From positions 16,183,956 to 16,247,955 of the forward strand of contig OX457029.1 of NCBI GenBank assembly GCA_949752745.1: DNA of 64,000 bases. The letters are read 5' to 3'. Below, piece after piece: positions 11,467-23,849 of this stretch. The notes beneath the pieces are model-generated. The model had not been told where the DNA came from, ran no database searches, and saw nothing but the letters and a program-made list of their open reading frames with translations. A program made the translations under genes and the position numbers. The DNA is from Protula sp. h YS-2021. Taxonomy: Eukaryota > Annelida > Polychaeta > Sabellida > Serpulidae. Each line of letters opens with the position of its first letter. Within the stretch, counting starts at the first letter, position 1.

Positions 11467-12182
11467 AAATGAGTAAATGTTTACTGCAGAATGCACATAC
11501 CGAACTGACTGAATGAGTACATGCTCACCACAGAATGTACATACCTAATTGAATGAGTAATGCTTATTACAGAATGTACATACCTAATTGATTGAATGAG
11601 TACATGCTCGCCACTGAATGCACATAATTCACCTTTAACTACACTTGTTATGTAGACAACTGGTTGGGTAAGTGCTTACTACAGAGTGTACATACCTAAC
11701 TGATTGAATGAGTACATGCTTGCCACAGAATGTACATACCTAACTGATTGAATGAGTAAGTGCTTACTACAGAATGTACATGCCTAACTGATTGAATGAG
11801 TAAGTGCTTACTACAGAGTGTACATGCCTGACTGATTGAATGAGTAAGTGCTTACTACAGAGTGTACATGCCTAACTGATTGAATGAGTAAGTGCTTACT
11901 ACAGAGTGTACATGCCTAACTGATGGAATGAGTAAGTGCTTACTACAGAGTGTACATGCCTGACTGATTGAATGAGTAAGTGCTTACTACAGAGTGTACA
12001 TGCCTAACTGATTGAATGAGTAAGTGCTTACTACAGAGTGTACATGCCTAACTGATGGAATGAGTAAGTGCTTACTACAGAGTGTACATGCCTAACTGAT
12101 TGAATGAGTAAGTGCTTACTACAGAGTGTACATACCTAACTGATTGAATGAGCAAGTGCTTACTACAGAATGTACATGCCTA
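11467..12182. repeat. 44-bp tandem repeat, about 16 copies, with 132-bp trimer pattern
   Basis: The unit contains AACTGATTGAATGAGTAAGT then GCTTACTACAGAGTGTACAT then GCCT. From about 11826 the variants GACTGATTG, AACTGATTG and AACTGATGG occur in fixed order twice, giving a 132-bp higher-order unit. The first copies (11467-11700) are more diverged, as expected at an array edge. Confidence 0.96.
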
Positions 12183-12586
12183 GACAAACAGGAACCAGTG
12201 CTCAGACAGCACCCAGAGACAGCACAAAGGCAGGTGGATGCATTGTCACAGTGAAATAAAACCAGACTAGTTATCAAAAGACAATTATAACGAGCCGAAA
12301 AAAGCGCTGTTTTGGTTTCTAGTGTAACCATAGAAACTAGTTATCCAAACTGAGACGTTTCTTTCATGTCAAAACCAGCACGTGATAAAAGTGCATACTG
12401 TGATCTTATTGCTAATTGGATGTTTCTTCACCACTTTTTTTCAACATTTGCCCCTTGCTTCTCTTCTCCTAACTCTACATTCATCTTGTACACAAACAGT
12501 GACAGCTTTGAGTTTAAATTTAAATTATACAGTTTTTTTTAAAGAATTCAAATTTAATATCAGAATCCGAAACTGAAATAAAAACA
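12183..12586. other. Low-copy sequence between arrays
   Basis: AT-rich with no recognised gene. The short frames show no domain. Confidence 0.45.
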
Positions 12587-12735
12587 TCAGAGTGTCAGCT
12601 CACCCCTCACTAAACGGCAGCACATGAAAGTGTCAACGCACCGCTCACTAAACAGTGGTGCATTAGAGTGTCGACTCACCGCTCACTCAATGGCGGTACA
12701 CGAGAATGTCAACTCACCGCTCATTAAACAAGCCA
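12587..12735. repeat. 38-bp tandem repeat, 4 copies
   Basis: AGTGTCAACTCACCGCTCAC-type units start at about 12591, 12629, 12667 and 12705, so the period is exactly 38 bp. Copies are 80-90% alike by eye. Confidence 0.9.
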
Positions 12736-12879
12736 TCATCGAGAGCACAGCCCCCAACCGGATGAGTCGGTTTAAAATTAATGTACGATCCGACTGTGAC
12801 ACTGTGAATAGCATAAAACGATTTGTTACAGCTCAACCTGACCGGGACTCCGGTCGGGACGGCGACTTAAACCAAAGCT

Positions 12880-13306
12880 AACCTTGAGATATGGTGTCCA
12901 AAAGCAACCCATGTGCAAAATTTCAAAGTCTCACAGTGACCTTGATCTTTGACCCAAGGTCACTCAAAGGTAATCAGGTCACGATCCTTCTCCACACAAG
13001 CCACACTGCAGCTTTGGTTGAAATTAGTCCAACTGAATTTGAGATATCGTGTCGACAAGAACAGCTTTACACACTTTACAACCAAGCTGAAAAATTTTAA
13101 AAAATTCGTCAAAACTAGAATTTTTAACGAACCACCAAAAAAATTGGCGTACATCAAGCTATGGCCATGGGGTTGAGTCCTGTAAACTATTAGACCAAAT
13201 GGCCTACACATCTAAGAGGAATGAGTGGTAACGGACGGACGGACGGACAGACAGAGCCCAATCCATAAGCCCCCTCCGGGGCATAAAGCCCCGATTTGGG
13301 GCTAAA
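12880..13306 (+). mobile_element. Pearl/HINE-like element with ACKG microsatellite and terminal hairpin
   Basis: The body contains the word CAGTGACCTTGATCTTTGAC, a class common in molluscan dispersed repeats. It is followed by an (ACGG)4(ACAG)2 microsatellite at about 13233-13256, and then a stem-loop AGCCCC-GATTT-GGGGCT at 13287-13303 followed by AAAAA. Body, ACKG microsatellite and terminal stem-loop in that order is the described layout of pearl-type elements in bivalves. The left boundary is approximate. Confidence 0.65.
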
Positions 13307-14084
13307 AATCGATTCCAGGAAGAGTCCAAGGACGGAAAATCTCAAAACTTTCTTTCATAGGAGTAAAACAAATATCAAGGAAGACAGAAGTGCTTTGGCA
13401 TGCGATTTGTTTCGATTTTCTGGGACATTTCATATTCACCCTATATCCTGGCGATTTTCTTTCTTTTTTCAGTTCTCTGATATAAATTTAACAAGATATC
13501 AGCAGACAGAAAGAAGGAACGCGTATGTGCAAATGACAAATGTCAGACGGGCGTAAACAAAACTCTTGGGCATCGATCTTCACACACGGTGTATTGCCCG
13601 GGAATCTTTTAACACGAAAGAAATAAATCAACAGCCCAAGAACTGTCAGAAAAAAAATAGGCTGGACATTTAAAGGAAGGGCTCCTGATCCATCAAATGG
13701 CGGTTAAGATTCAAAGCCCATACATTGTAAGAGCCCGAAGAACTTCAGGGAAAAAACGAAATGGCTGAATGTCAACGATAAATCACATACTACAGGACGA
13801 ATGAATACACTGAGAATTGAAAGACGTATCCCTTAATTGAATATGTTCAAACCATTCCCCCCGCCCCCGCTCCTCCCGCCTTCGCGCAAAAAAAAAAAAA
13901 AACAAAAAAAAAAAACAAACAAACAAACAAACAAAAAACGCTCCATTCGAGATGGTAAAGGAGAGCGGATACGTGCTGTATTTTTTTCTTCTTCAAAATT
14001 CGCCCCCCCCACCCCCCCTCTGTCTCGGGGCAGAATGGCTTTCAATATCTCACAGTATGTTACAAACTCAGCGAAGACCCAACA
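13307..14084. other. Low-copy sequence with A-rich tract and C/A-rich edge
   Basis: Nothing is recognised except an A-rich tract with AAAC steps at about 13887-13936. That could be the remnant poly(A) of a retroposed copy, but no matching body is identifiable. Confidence 0.5.
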
Positions 14085-14995
14085 TCCCGACAAAGGCACA
14101 CAAAACTCCGGCAGGATCCCGACAACACCCCGACAAACACACACGAAACTCCGGCAGGACCCACCATCACGACAACAGACACACATAACTCCGGCAGGAC
14201 CCAACATCCCGACAAAGACACACAAAACTCCAGCAGGACTGAACATCCCGACAAACACATACAAAACTCCGACAGGACCCACACTACCCACAAGACACAC
14301 AAAACTCCGGAAGGATCCCGACAACATCCCGACAAAGACACACAAAACTCCGGCAGGACCCAACATCCCGACAAAGGCACACAAAACTCCGGCAGTATCC
14401 CGACAACATCCCGACAAAGACACACAAAACTCCGGCAGGACCCACCATCCCTACAAGACACACAAAACTCCGGCCGGACCCACCATCCCGACAAACACAC
14501 ACAAGACTCCGACAGGACCCACCATCCCGACAAACAGATACAAGATTCCGACAGGTCCCACCATCCCGGCAAACAGATACAAGACTCCGACTGAACCCAC
14601 CATTCCGACAAACAGATACAAGACTCCGACAGGACCCACCATCCCGACAAAGACACACAAGACTCCGACAGGACCCACCCTCCCTACACGACACAGAAAA
14701 CTCCGGCAGGACCCACCATCCCGACAACAGACACAAGACTTCGGCAGGACCCACCATCAGGACAAACACATACAAAACTCCGACAGGACCCACCATCCCG
14801 ACAAACACACACATAACTCCGAAAGGACCCACCCTCCCTACCAGATACAGAAAACTCCGGCAGGACCCACCATCCTGACAAAGACACACAAAACTCCGGC
14901 AGGACCCACCATCCTGACAAAGACAGACAAGACTCCGACAGGACCCACCATCCCGACAAACAGACACAAGACTCCGACACGACCCACCAACCAGA
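14085..14995. repeat. 39-bp tandem repeat, about 23 copies, open on both strands
   Basis: The unit contains AAGACTCCGACAGGACCCAC then CATCCCGACAAACAGATAC. It is 39 bp or 13 codons, so an in-frame 13-residue repeat (KTPTGPTIPTNRY type) persists. A plus-strand frame runs from 13837 to 15030 (397 codons) and minus frames of up to 227 codons coexist. Some copies have length changes that switch which frame carries the repeat. No domain, signal peptide or splice signal supports a gene. Confidence 0.96.
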
Positions 14996-15329
14996 GCACT
15001 CGACTGATGAAATGCGACTTCAATTACTGAGGATTATTTCACAATTCTATTAGTCATTTCTTGCTTTAAAAAATCTTAAAACTATACATTACATTTCTCT
15101 TTCGCGTTTGATGTAGTCATCTGATTTACTGTTGTAATAACATTAATATAATAATGGGATCCGCGACTCAGGCAAAAAATTTAATTGACATTTTACCACA
15201 TTTTCTGCATTAATTTAGCACATTTTCTTATGAACTTCTGCAGGGCATTCGAGGGATCAGTTACAGATCCTTTATACTTTCATTACGGGGGTTTTTGATG
15301 TCTAACATTCAGAAATAACCAGAAGCAGG
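14996..15329. other. Low-copy AT-rich sequence
   Basis: No gene, RNA or repeat was recognised. Confidence 0.45.
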
Positions 15330-16040
15330 ACCGACTGGGGACGTGATCCCTAGAAGCCTGTCAACCCCCGCTCCCACACGACTGAGGGTCCAACCCTAGA
15401 ACAGCACCCCCCCCCCCCAACCCCACGCGGCGTGGAATCCGATCCCAGAACACCCCCCCCCCTCTCCACACCCTGGGGGTCCAATCCCCAGAACAGCCCC
15501 CCCCCCCTCATCCCACGCGGCGTGGAATCCGATCCCAGAACCCCCCCCCTACACCCCTGGGGGTCCAATCCCCAGAACAGCCCCCCCCCCAACCCCACGC
15601 GGCGTGGAATCCGATCCCAGAACACCCCCCCCCTCTCCACACCCCTGGGGGTCCAATCCCCAGAACAGCCCCCCCCCCCCCCTCATCCCACATCCCACGC
15701 GGCGTGGAATCCGATCCCAGAAACCCCCCCCCCCCTCCCACACACACACACACACACACACCCCTGACAGTCCAATCCCCAGAACAGCTCCCCCCACTCC
15801 ACGCGGCGTGGAATCCGATCCCAGAACTCCCCCCCCTCCCCTCCACACCCCTGGGGGTCCAATCCCCAGAACAGCCTCCCCACCCCACGCGGCGTGGAAT
15901 CCGATCCCAGAACCCCCCCCCCCCTCTCTACACCCCTGGGGGTCCAATCCCCAGAACAGCCTCCCCACCCCACGCGGCGTGGAATCCGATCCCTAGTACT
16001 CCCCCCAACCCAACGCCACTGAGGACCTGATTCCTAGAAA
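15330..16040. repeat. About 87-bp repeat with C-runs and a CCACGC-G-GCGTGG palindrome, about 8 copies
   Basis: Each unit has CCACGCGGCGTGGAATCCGA, CCCAGAAC, a C-run of 7-14, CACCCCTGGGGGTCCAATCC and CCAGAACAGC. Copy length varies mainly through the C-runs. A (CA)n block of about 12 repeats lies near 15740-15763 in one copy. Edge copies at about 15330-15400 and 16000-16040 are diverged. Confidence 0.95.
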
Positions 16041-17139
16041 CCGCCCTCTCTCCCGGGAAGCAATAGTTTCCTGATAAGTACGGATACAATAACAATATAG
16101 ATCTATTCACATTTCCCCCCATGCCTGTTTCGATACGTCGGGCCGCTCTAAACTCCATCTGACACTTTTTTTTAGTAAATTTAAACAAAACAACAGATGA
16201 CGTTCACAAAATCTAATTAGGCAGATGGTCCAGTGTAAAAACAGATAAACCTCAAAACTGATATTAATCATGGGCGATAATGCAGGCCTGTTTAATTCAT
16301 GGGTCACTCATCTTGCGTGACAGAAAAGGAAACGTAAAACAGTGTTTAACTCTGTTTTTCAGCCACGTACATTAATGGACTCATCAATCTGGAATCTTCA
16401 ACTAAACATTAAAAACAAAATTGGGTTATTGAATGCATTAAACAATTTGTCTCTTTATAACTGACTACTTGCTTCAGCTAAAACAGCGTCATCATCGTCC
16501 ATTTTTATCTTCTTTTTTCCTTGTTTGCCCATTTTATTTTTCTTTCATTTATCTCGATCTTCACACGGGAATGTTTCAAAGAAATTTCTCTTTGCTTTTA
16601 AACACTTTAAGCAAATATTTCCCTGCAGTCAGTACCGTTCGTGCAGCTGTCTGTTCATGCCTAACATCCTAAAATTCAATTTTGAACTTTTTTTTTTTTG
16701 AAGAAAACAGATCCAGGCCGGGAAGAAAAATAGCCTTGTTTCTCATCCCAGTTTTTAGAAAATTTGACCCCGCCGGTGATTTTTATCAAAAAACAAACAA
16801 ACAAAAATCTTGAGGGGTCGATTTTTAAAAAAATTTCATTCTCCCAGCCAGCAAGTCGAATTTTTTAGACCCGTCCGAGTCACTCCTTTTTTTTTTTTTG
16901 TTTTATTTGTGATTTTAGTGACCAGGCCGCGGTGAGAAATAATCCGTGCTCACGCCATAACCTGTAATCCCTATGTACGGTCTGTGCTGCAGGCACTAAG
17001 AAAGGGACAAGTAGAACAAGTTCACCAGATGCAGGCTCCAAGTATACCTAACCGCTCAGCGCATGGTTCTCAGCGACTTTCGTATATACACTTGTATGAG
17101 GGTGCGAGTGTTGACTGCCCATGTAATCAGTCAGAGTAG
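16041..17139. other. Low-copy sequence with T-runs
   Basis: No gene is recognised. T-runs occur at about 16689-16699 and 16887-16900, and an AAAC run near 16785-16805. Nothing resembling a transposon end was found. Confidence 0.45.
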
Positions 17140-17395
17140 GCTGTCATGGCACGACCCCGACAGACACAATGACCGGTACACAGAACCATTCAATGATCGG
17201 TACACAGAACCATTCATGCCTAGGCTGTCACACGACGACCCCGACCGACACACAATCACCGGTACACAGAACCATTCAATGACCGTTACACAGAACCATT
17301 CATGCCTAGGCTGCCACGCGATGACCCTGACAGTCACACAATGGCCGATGCACAGAACCATTCAATGACCGGTACACAGAACCATTCATGCGGCC
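17140..17395. repeat. About 85-bp repeat, 3 copies, with nested 24-bp units
   Basis: Blocks starting near 17153, 17237 and 17323 each hold GACCCCGACAGACAC-like sequence. Two nested copies of CGGTACACAGAACCATTCAA follow, then GCCTAGGCTG. Confidence 0.92.
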
Positions 17396-18031
17396 TCTGC
17401 CCCTCTGCCCCTCTGCTCGATATTATGTCAATATAAACACATGGAGAAGGTGGCCAGAAACAATTACGGTTGTGCAACTTAAGCCATAATTTGGTGCTTC
17501 CAGCGATCGGTGTAACGCAGTTATCATTGCGCTAACCAAGAAGGATCTGCAACCAAACACGCACGATCAAATACCCAAAGGCAGAGCAGTAATGGTCTGG
17601 GATGAATATCACAGTAACTTTATTTAATCAAAACTGGGAATGACAACCCCGTCACTTGGAGCACCATACAGCCGGCTTATCAGTGTTCATCTTAAATAAC
17701 TCAGAGCATGTTTTCTACGACTCCTCGCTCCCCCACCCCACCCCGCACCCCTAAGCCATATCAATTTCTTTCATTCTATGACAGGTCATTTTGCTGTGTC
17801 TACCTTATAATGTCACTGGCACTGAACCACCCACAAAGTGTTTTTTTTCTGCACGCATTTTGCCCAAAATACTTACAGCTTTTGCAAATGCTCCGTGAAC
17901 GATAACTACATTTTGGTTTTATATTAGTTATTATTTGTATATTTTTCCACTTTCGAAAATAGTGTACTTTCCCAGACCTCGCCCCATTGCGCCCAGGCAA
18001 AGAAAAAACGAAAGTGCGTGTGTACGACATT
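17396..18031. other. Low-copy sequence
   Basis: Nothing is recognised. One minus-strand short frame at 17800-18030 carries no domain. Confidence 0.45.
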
Positions 18032-18212
18032 TAGCCGAGCGCCATTTAGCCCAGCGGCATTTAACCGAGCTATTCTTAGCCGAGCGCCATTTTTCCGAGC
18101 GATATTTAGCCAAGCGCTATTTTGCCGAGCGATATTTTGCCCAGCGATATTTAGCCGAGCGACATTTAGTCCAGTTATATTTAACCGAGCGCTATATATT
18201 TCAGCGGTATTT
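18032..18212. repeat. 15-bp modular repeat (AGCCGAGCGACATTT type), 12 copies
   Basis: Twelve consecutive 15-bp units such as AGCCGAGCGCCATTT, AGCCAAGCGCTATTT and TGCCGAGCGATATTT are visible. The same module builds the arms of the element at 37985-38262. Being 15 bp, it gives a 5-residue repeat (AERHL, AQRYF) in one plus frame. That is not evidence of a protein. Confidence 0.93.
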
Positions 18213-19559
18213 CATACCCCCTCCCTCTAAAATAATTCGTACCCCCCCCCCCCCCCCCCCCTCTAACACAACCAATCCTGCAATACTGTAACTATTACCT
18301 TTCTTCAACTGAATCATGTCAGTCTTTAAAAACAACTTAAGGGCAATAGGACTTAGAAGACTGAGCTTTTGCTTTCATTTACGGCCGTTTTTCGAAGCCC
18401 GCCATTTTGCCAGGCATTACGTTTTCCTCCAGGGCTCATTTGAAGAAGTAAGAGTTGCCACGTCACAGTGCGGTAGATCGGTGACAATTATGCATTGTTA
18501 GTGATGCACGGTTTGATCTCTCCGTAAGAATAAAAGCACGATGAGAGGTGGAGTGGCTTGAGGAGGATCTCAATAGATTCCAAGCAGTCTAATGGGCACT
18601 GACATGACTGACCGCGCAGATGGCTTCAGGGCACCTCGCCCCAGCCGACGACAAAATGGGAGAAATCTGTCCAACTTCCTCGTCGATATTTGAGGTATTC
18701 GTGTACACATGTGCTTTCAAAATTAGAATATGCATAATTGTCAACTGCATGAATCAACGAGCGATAATAGGGCACCGTTTGGTGGACAGACGCCAACGCA
18801 TTCAAAAGTGCGTCAATGAAGAAAATATAGCGGATAGATTTTAAAAAGTAACGGCTATACTCCCAAACCAATGATGGGGATTTCCAAGTGTCTGTAAAAG
18901 TTCAGCTTGATCTTCAGCCTCAGCAGCCCCCAACAACATATTTGGAAAACTTTGCAAAGCGGGAAATCGCTACTCCTCCTACGGTTTTCCACCGTTTTGA
19001 TCAAAGTTTTGAGGAGTGGTTCTCAGGGAGTCTCCCTTCCATTTCACAAAGAATGCGGAGAATAACATAACATATGCGACTCGTACGCATTTAAAAAAAC
19101 ACAGACAAATTCAGCAGGTGAATTTAAGTGCAAAACCTGTTGAATTTGATGTTACACTGTTGTACAGCAAGAACCTTTGTCGAACCGAGAATTTCATTTT
19201 GTTAAAAAGGCTGCATTATCTGCCTGTCAGGTAATAAGTGCCTCGAAACTGACCTTACCTGTCCTCCCGCACTGACATATACTGACCAAAGTAGGCGTGT
19301 TTACAGCGGGAGAGCTGCTCAAGAGTGGCCAACGCGGTGGGGGGGGGGGGGGGGGGGTGCAGAGGGGCACAGTATGAACTGTGCTGAACCCCGTCTGAAA
19401 ACGGTCTACACATACTAACAGTTCTTTATCCTTTTTTTTCGTACGGACGTCACACTGGAGCATGTTACAGCAGGTTTTTTTATCCAAAAGTTTGCCCATG
19501 TACAATGCCCTGGCTCATGAATGCTGATGTCAAGATTTACGACATATAAGTATAGCCAA
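18213..19559. other. Low-copy sequence with long C-run and G-run
   Basis: A C-run of about 20 lies at 18242-18262 and a G-run of about 19 at 19339-19357. No protein motif is recognised in the short frames. Confidence 0.45.
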
Positions 19560-19665
19560 GTATAGCTTCAGTCAAGTTTTCAATACAATAATGGTTTATC
19601 GCAAATATATCCGCAATTCTTTAGCGAATCGCCAAAAAAAGCAATAGCCACGTGTTTCGGCCAAT

Positions 19666-19702
<37 letters not shown>

Positions 19703-19992
19703 GGGGGGGGGGATCCAGGTGGACACCTTGGTACACGTTTCCGTTAAAAGCATAGGAGGATATACGTTTCAAAGAAAAAGAAAATGGCGTTTTGACCAAT
19801 ATTTCTGGCAATATTTGGCGAACTGCCAAAAAGAAAAAAGTAACAGACAGGCAATTAGTAATGTGTGCCACTATTACATAAAATTGCACGCAATTACAAG
19901 GTTAATTTCCTAATGTTAGTGTGATGTAACGTCAGAAAATGTCAGAAAAATTTCTTTCCTGCCAACAGTTTCGTCAGTTTTTGGCAAAGAAG

Positions 19993-20042
<50 letters not shown>

Positions 20043-21076
20043 ATCGCACGAATATCCGCCTCTAACAACTATACGTAATTTAGTATAAATTTTCGGTAAC
20101 GTTTATAATAATTCTTAGTAAAATTTGTATAAAGTTTACAACTTTCACTTTAGTAACATGTCTTAGTAAAGTTAATAGTGATTGGAGGTAGAATATATAT
20201 AAAATTTATGTAAATTTTATAGCAATTTTATATAAATTTCATAATAAATTTATGTAAACTAAAGAAATGGGATTTCTTAAAAAAATAGCGCTACGGAGTT
20301 AAGCTGTAATGTATCTCACTGTTGCTTAAAATTATAAGGCAGCGAGGCTATTTTTCTAGAGTTCGTTAACATTCTACTGATTTGGTTTCGGTTTTTCGAC
20401 AAAAATTTTCGCCATTTTTTCTTTCTTTTTTTTTTTTTTTGCTAATCACAAACAAGTAATGGTCAGGTAGGTAACGATGTCTACTACCTTTACTTGACAC
20501 TTCAAGAGAGCAAGACCACTTTCATGGAGTTCGTTAAGATTACTGATGTTTTGGGGGGTTTTTTTCGCCAAAAGTTCCACTAATTTTGTGTCCAGTCACC
20601 ACATAAGAAGTAATAGGCAGGTGGGTAATAATACCTGCTACCTTTCGTTAAAATTTCACGACAGTAAGACAATTTTCCTGGCGTTAAGATTTTACGACAA
20701 AAAAATGTTTTTTTTCGGCAATATTTTATCTAATTTTAGCCAATCGCCATAAAAAGTAAGCAGTAGGTCGACACTTGCGCATTCTACCCTCCACTAGCAT
20801 TTTAGAACGTTTCAATGAAAACCCTAGGAGATTCGTTTTAAAGAAGATTTCCTTCTTGAGTTAGTTAAGATTTCAGAAAAAAAAACAAACCGGCTTTTCG
20901 CCAATATTTCCGCCAATTTTTTGGCGAATCGCCAAATAAAAGTAATAGCCTGGTAGACACTTACGCACCCTACCTTCCACGAGAAGTTTCGAACGTTTCC
21001 ATCAAAATCCTAAGAGGAGAAACGTTTTAAAGAAATTTGGTTTTTGGCCAATATTTTCGCCAATTTGTGGCGAATT

Positions 21077-21115
<39 letters not shown>

Positions 21116-21416
21116 AGTAATAGCCAGGAAGGTGCTTATGTTCCCTACCATCAACGGAAATTTCAAGACATTCAGGCCAAAAAAAAAACCCAGGAGGAGA
21201 TACAAGATCGTACAACTGCTGAAGATACCTTTCGTATGTGGGACCTCGAATAGAATGCTGTTTGTCCAAAGACCCTTAAGTAAATACAAGCTCTTTGGTT
21301 TGTCTTACGACGCATAAAAATCGACTGACAACTTGATTAGCCAAACTGAGTGGCGAACATACGCACATACTTTCAACAACTGCTATAGCCCCTGCTTCTA
21401 TAAGCAGCTGGGGCTA
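19560..21416 (+). mobile_element. Degenerate core-repeat element(s) ending in a terminal hairpin
   Basis: A degenerate core with GCCAATATTT, then TTTGGCGAATCGCCAAA, then AGTAATAGCCAGGTAGG recurs at about 19635, 20455, 20609, 20755, 20941 and 21116, or every 146-190 bp where adjacent. It contains (GA)n at 20000-20036, T34G11 at 19668-19712 and A37 at 21078-21114. The end at 21387-21415 folds as AGCCCCTGCTT...AAGCA-GCT-GGGGCT followed by AAAAA. This layout matches the other hairpin-ended elements here. It may be one long element or several nested ones. Confidence 0.5.
21205..21357 (+). repeat. First copy of a 153-bp direct duplication
   Basis: The block starts AGATCGTACAACTGCTGAAG and ends CAAACTGAGTGGC. 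It recurs 354 bp downstream with about two to four differences. This copy sits inside the hairpin-ended element just upstream of its terminal region. Confidence 0.9.
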
Positions 21417-21558
21417 AAAAAAGGCAAAAGCAGAAGCCCTTTCTGACAAAAAGAAAACTTCGCGCTCAGCAAATTATGGAAGTTTTCTCATGGGATTGGG
21501 AAATGCACGTTGTCTCCTGTAAGCCGCAAATTTTTATAATTTGCTGTCTTTCTTGTAA

Positions 21559-21711
21559 AGATCGTACAACTGCTGAAGATACCTTTCGCATGTGGGACCT
21601 CGAATAGAACGCTGTTTGTCCAAAGACCCTTAAGTAAATACAAGCTCTTTGGTTTGTCTTACGACGCATAAAAATCGACTGACAACTTGATTAGCCAAAC
21701 TGAGTGGCAAA
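21559..21711 (+). repeat. Second copy of the 153-bp direct duplication
   Basis: Nearly identical to 21205-21357. The flanks differ from the first copy, so the duplicated block has discrete edges. The 200 bp between the copies is AT-rich with no gene. Confidence 0.9.
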
Positions 21712-22343
21712 TTTGTAAATAATAAATTCAGTTTCATCCAGCTTGAGGATTCCAGGAGTGTAGTACCGCCCTTGATCTCAAATGGCACTTCAAACCAGAG
21801 GCTGAAAAAATATGGAAGACATTCAATAGAATGCGCCAACATTTTGAAAACCATACACTGCACACTTCCGGGGCCTTGCATTCACGACCGATGTCGGATC
21901 GGGCTTCCGGTGCCTCGTATTCACGACCGATGTGGGATCGGGCAGCAGATTAATATTTTGCAACCCAACAGCGGCCGTATTAACAAAAGTTAACTGCATT
22001 AGCTGCTCCTGTTGCAAACAGAACTTAAAAAAAATCAATAAATATTACATCTATTTTTAAATAAGGGTTTGAAAAAAAAAACTGTGTGCAACATTTTGCA
22101 AACTAACTGATATCTGCGGCGTGATGTACAGTTAACTGTGCAGTTGACTTTGTGAATATGGGGGAAGGGGGTTGGTCACTGCCACCCTCTCGCCCAACCA
22201 CCCCCTTTATTCACAAAAGGTAACTAAAATGCATCTGGGAAGGCAGAATTATAAGTATTGCCTGCAAAACCTATCAAGGAAGACAACGAGCGCCTACCGT
22301 GGAGTTTGGATTAACGACTTCTTCCTGCTTCTTCGCACTCGAC
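21712..22343. other. Low-copy sequence with a two-copy 38-bp repeat
   Basis: At about 21866-21945 two copies of a block with ATTCACGACCGATGTCGGAT and CGGGCTTCCGG lie in tandem. Otherwise nothing is recognised. Confidence 0.5.
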
Positions 22344-22722
22344 AACGCTAACCAGCAGACTAATCCGGGCCAACCACCAGACTAATCCGGGCCAAGCACT
22401 GGACTAATCCGGACCAACCACCGGACTAATCCGGGTCAACCAACAGACTAATCCGGGTCAACCAACAGACTAATCCGGGTCAACCAGCAGACTAATCCGG
22501 GCCAACCAGCAGACTAATCCGGGCCAACCACTGGACTAATCCGGACCAACCACCGGACTAATCCGGGTCAACCACCAGACTAAACCGGGTCAACCACCAG
22601 ACTAATCCGGGTCAACCACCAGACTAATCCGGGTCAGCCACCAGACTAATCCGCGTCAACCACCAGACTAATCCGGGTCAACCACCAGACTAATCCGCGT
22701 CAACAACCAGACTAATCCGGCT
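22344..22722. repeat. 22-bp tandem repeat, about 17 copies
   Basis: The unit is CAACCACCAGACTAATCCGG plus GT or CC. Copies are contiguous with no unique spacers, so it is not a CRISPR array. Confidence 0.96.
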
Positions 22723-22779
22723 TCCACACATTACGACTGGCGAAGAAGCCTCAGGTACCGGCATTTTGTAATTTTTATG

Positions 22780-23094
22780 CAATTCGACCGTTTTTTTTTT
22801 TTAGCCGATAGTGTGCTCAATTATGCCAATATTTTGCTCAATTATAGCCAAATCACCGAACAAAATACAAGACTGATGCAGAAGCTCGAGGGGAACATCC
22901 CAGCAAAATTTCACTGCAATCGGGCACGATTTGTAGGAAGATTGCTTTCTTACATTAGGCCAATATTTCGCCAATTTGGATCAAATCGCCAAAAATTACA
23001 AGATGCGTGGAGAACTACCAAGGGAACATTTCTGCCAAATTTCAAAACAATGGGACCAGAAATGTAGGAAAAGTAGCATCTTAAAAAATTGTTT

Positions 23095-23155
<61 letters not shown>

Positions 23156-23247
23156 CGCCGGCCCCGCGCCCGCACGCACGCACATAACGGACGATCGATA
23201 CACCAAAAGTTATGGGTATAGCACACCGAGGAAAGTCGGCTGTGCTA
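22780..23247 (+). mobile_element. Core-repeat element with (CA)n and terminal hairpin
   Basis: Two partial cores (AGCCAAATCACC..., then ATCAAATCGCCAAAAATTAC) related to those at 19.6-21.1 kb are followed by about 27 CA repeats (23098-23152) and CACGCACGCACATAACGG. A stem-loop TAGCACA...TGTGCTA with an inner CGA/TCG pair follows at 23219-23247. The order is the same as in the other hairpin-ended elements. Confidence 0.55.
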
Positions 23248-23849
23248 CAAAGGACAGCTTCTGTGTATTGGCAATTACGCGTTTTAATATCATTTTAAAG
23301 GTCGAAAATATATAAGCCTGTTTGCTTACTTTGTCAACCTGTTATAATTTGGAAACCCCGCCCCCGGTTTAATGTTTAAATTTCATCACCCCTTCTCATC
23401 CTCCTCTCCCCCCACTCTTTTTGGTTCGGTTCGGAGTGTTTAAATATATTCACTCTCAGAACCATTTCTCACAACAAAAAATCAGTGAACTTTTCGGACT
23501 GAAGTAATCTTCTATTACCTCTTAATATCAATTTAAATAAATCGTCTTTTCAGAAGCGGTATTTACAAATAAAGCAGTTTTTTTGGCGGGGGAGGGGGAT
23601 CTATACTCTGTGCGGTCTTCAACCGAACATCAATATCACTTTGAAGAGCTCCCCCTACACCCCTCCCCTCCCCGCCACGTTACCAAGCGTAGGACATCGG
23701 TTAGAACAGTGGAAGTGCCGCTCTAGTTCCCACTTGGCATTGAAAATGCCAAATGGGGATGGATTGCCTCGAATTCTTCACCTATTTTTTTTTTTTCTCG
23801 CTTTTTTTTTTTTTTCATTTTCCGCCGAATCAGTTTCCAGACATCTCCT
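23248..23849. other. Low-copy sequence with T-runs
   Basis: No gene is recognised. Pyrimidine-rich stretches lie near 23390-23420 and T-runs near 23785-23815. Confidence 0.45.

Noticed and set aside
13837..15030. 397-codon repeat protein as a confident CDS
   Set aside because: Minus-strand frames over the same array are nearly as long, so openness is explained by the 39-bp unit. It is left as a finding to test.
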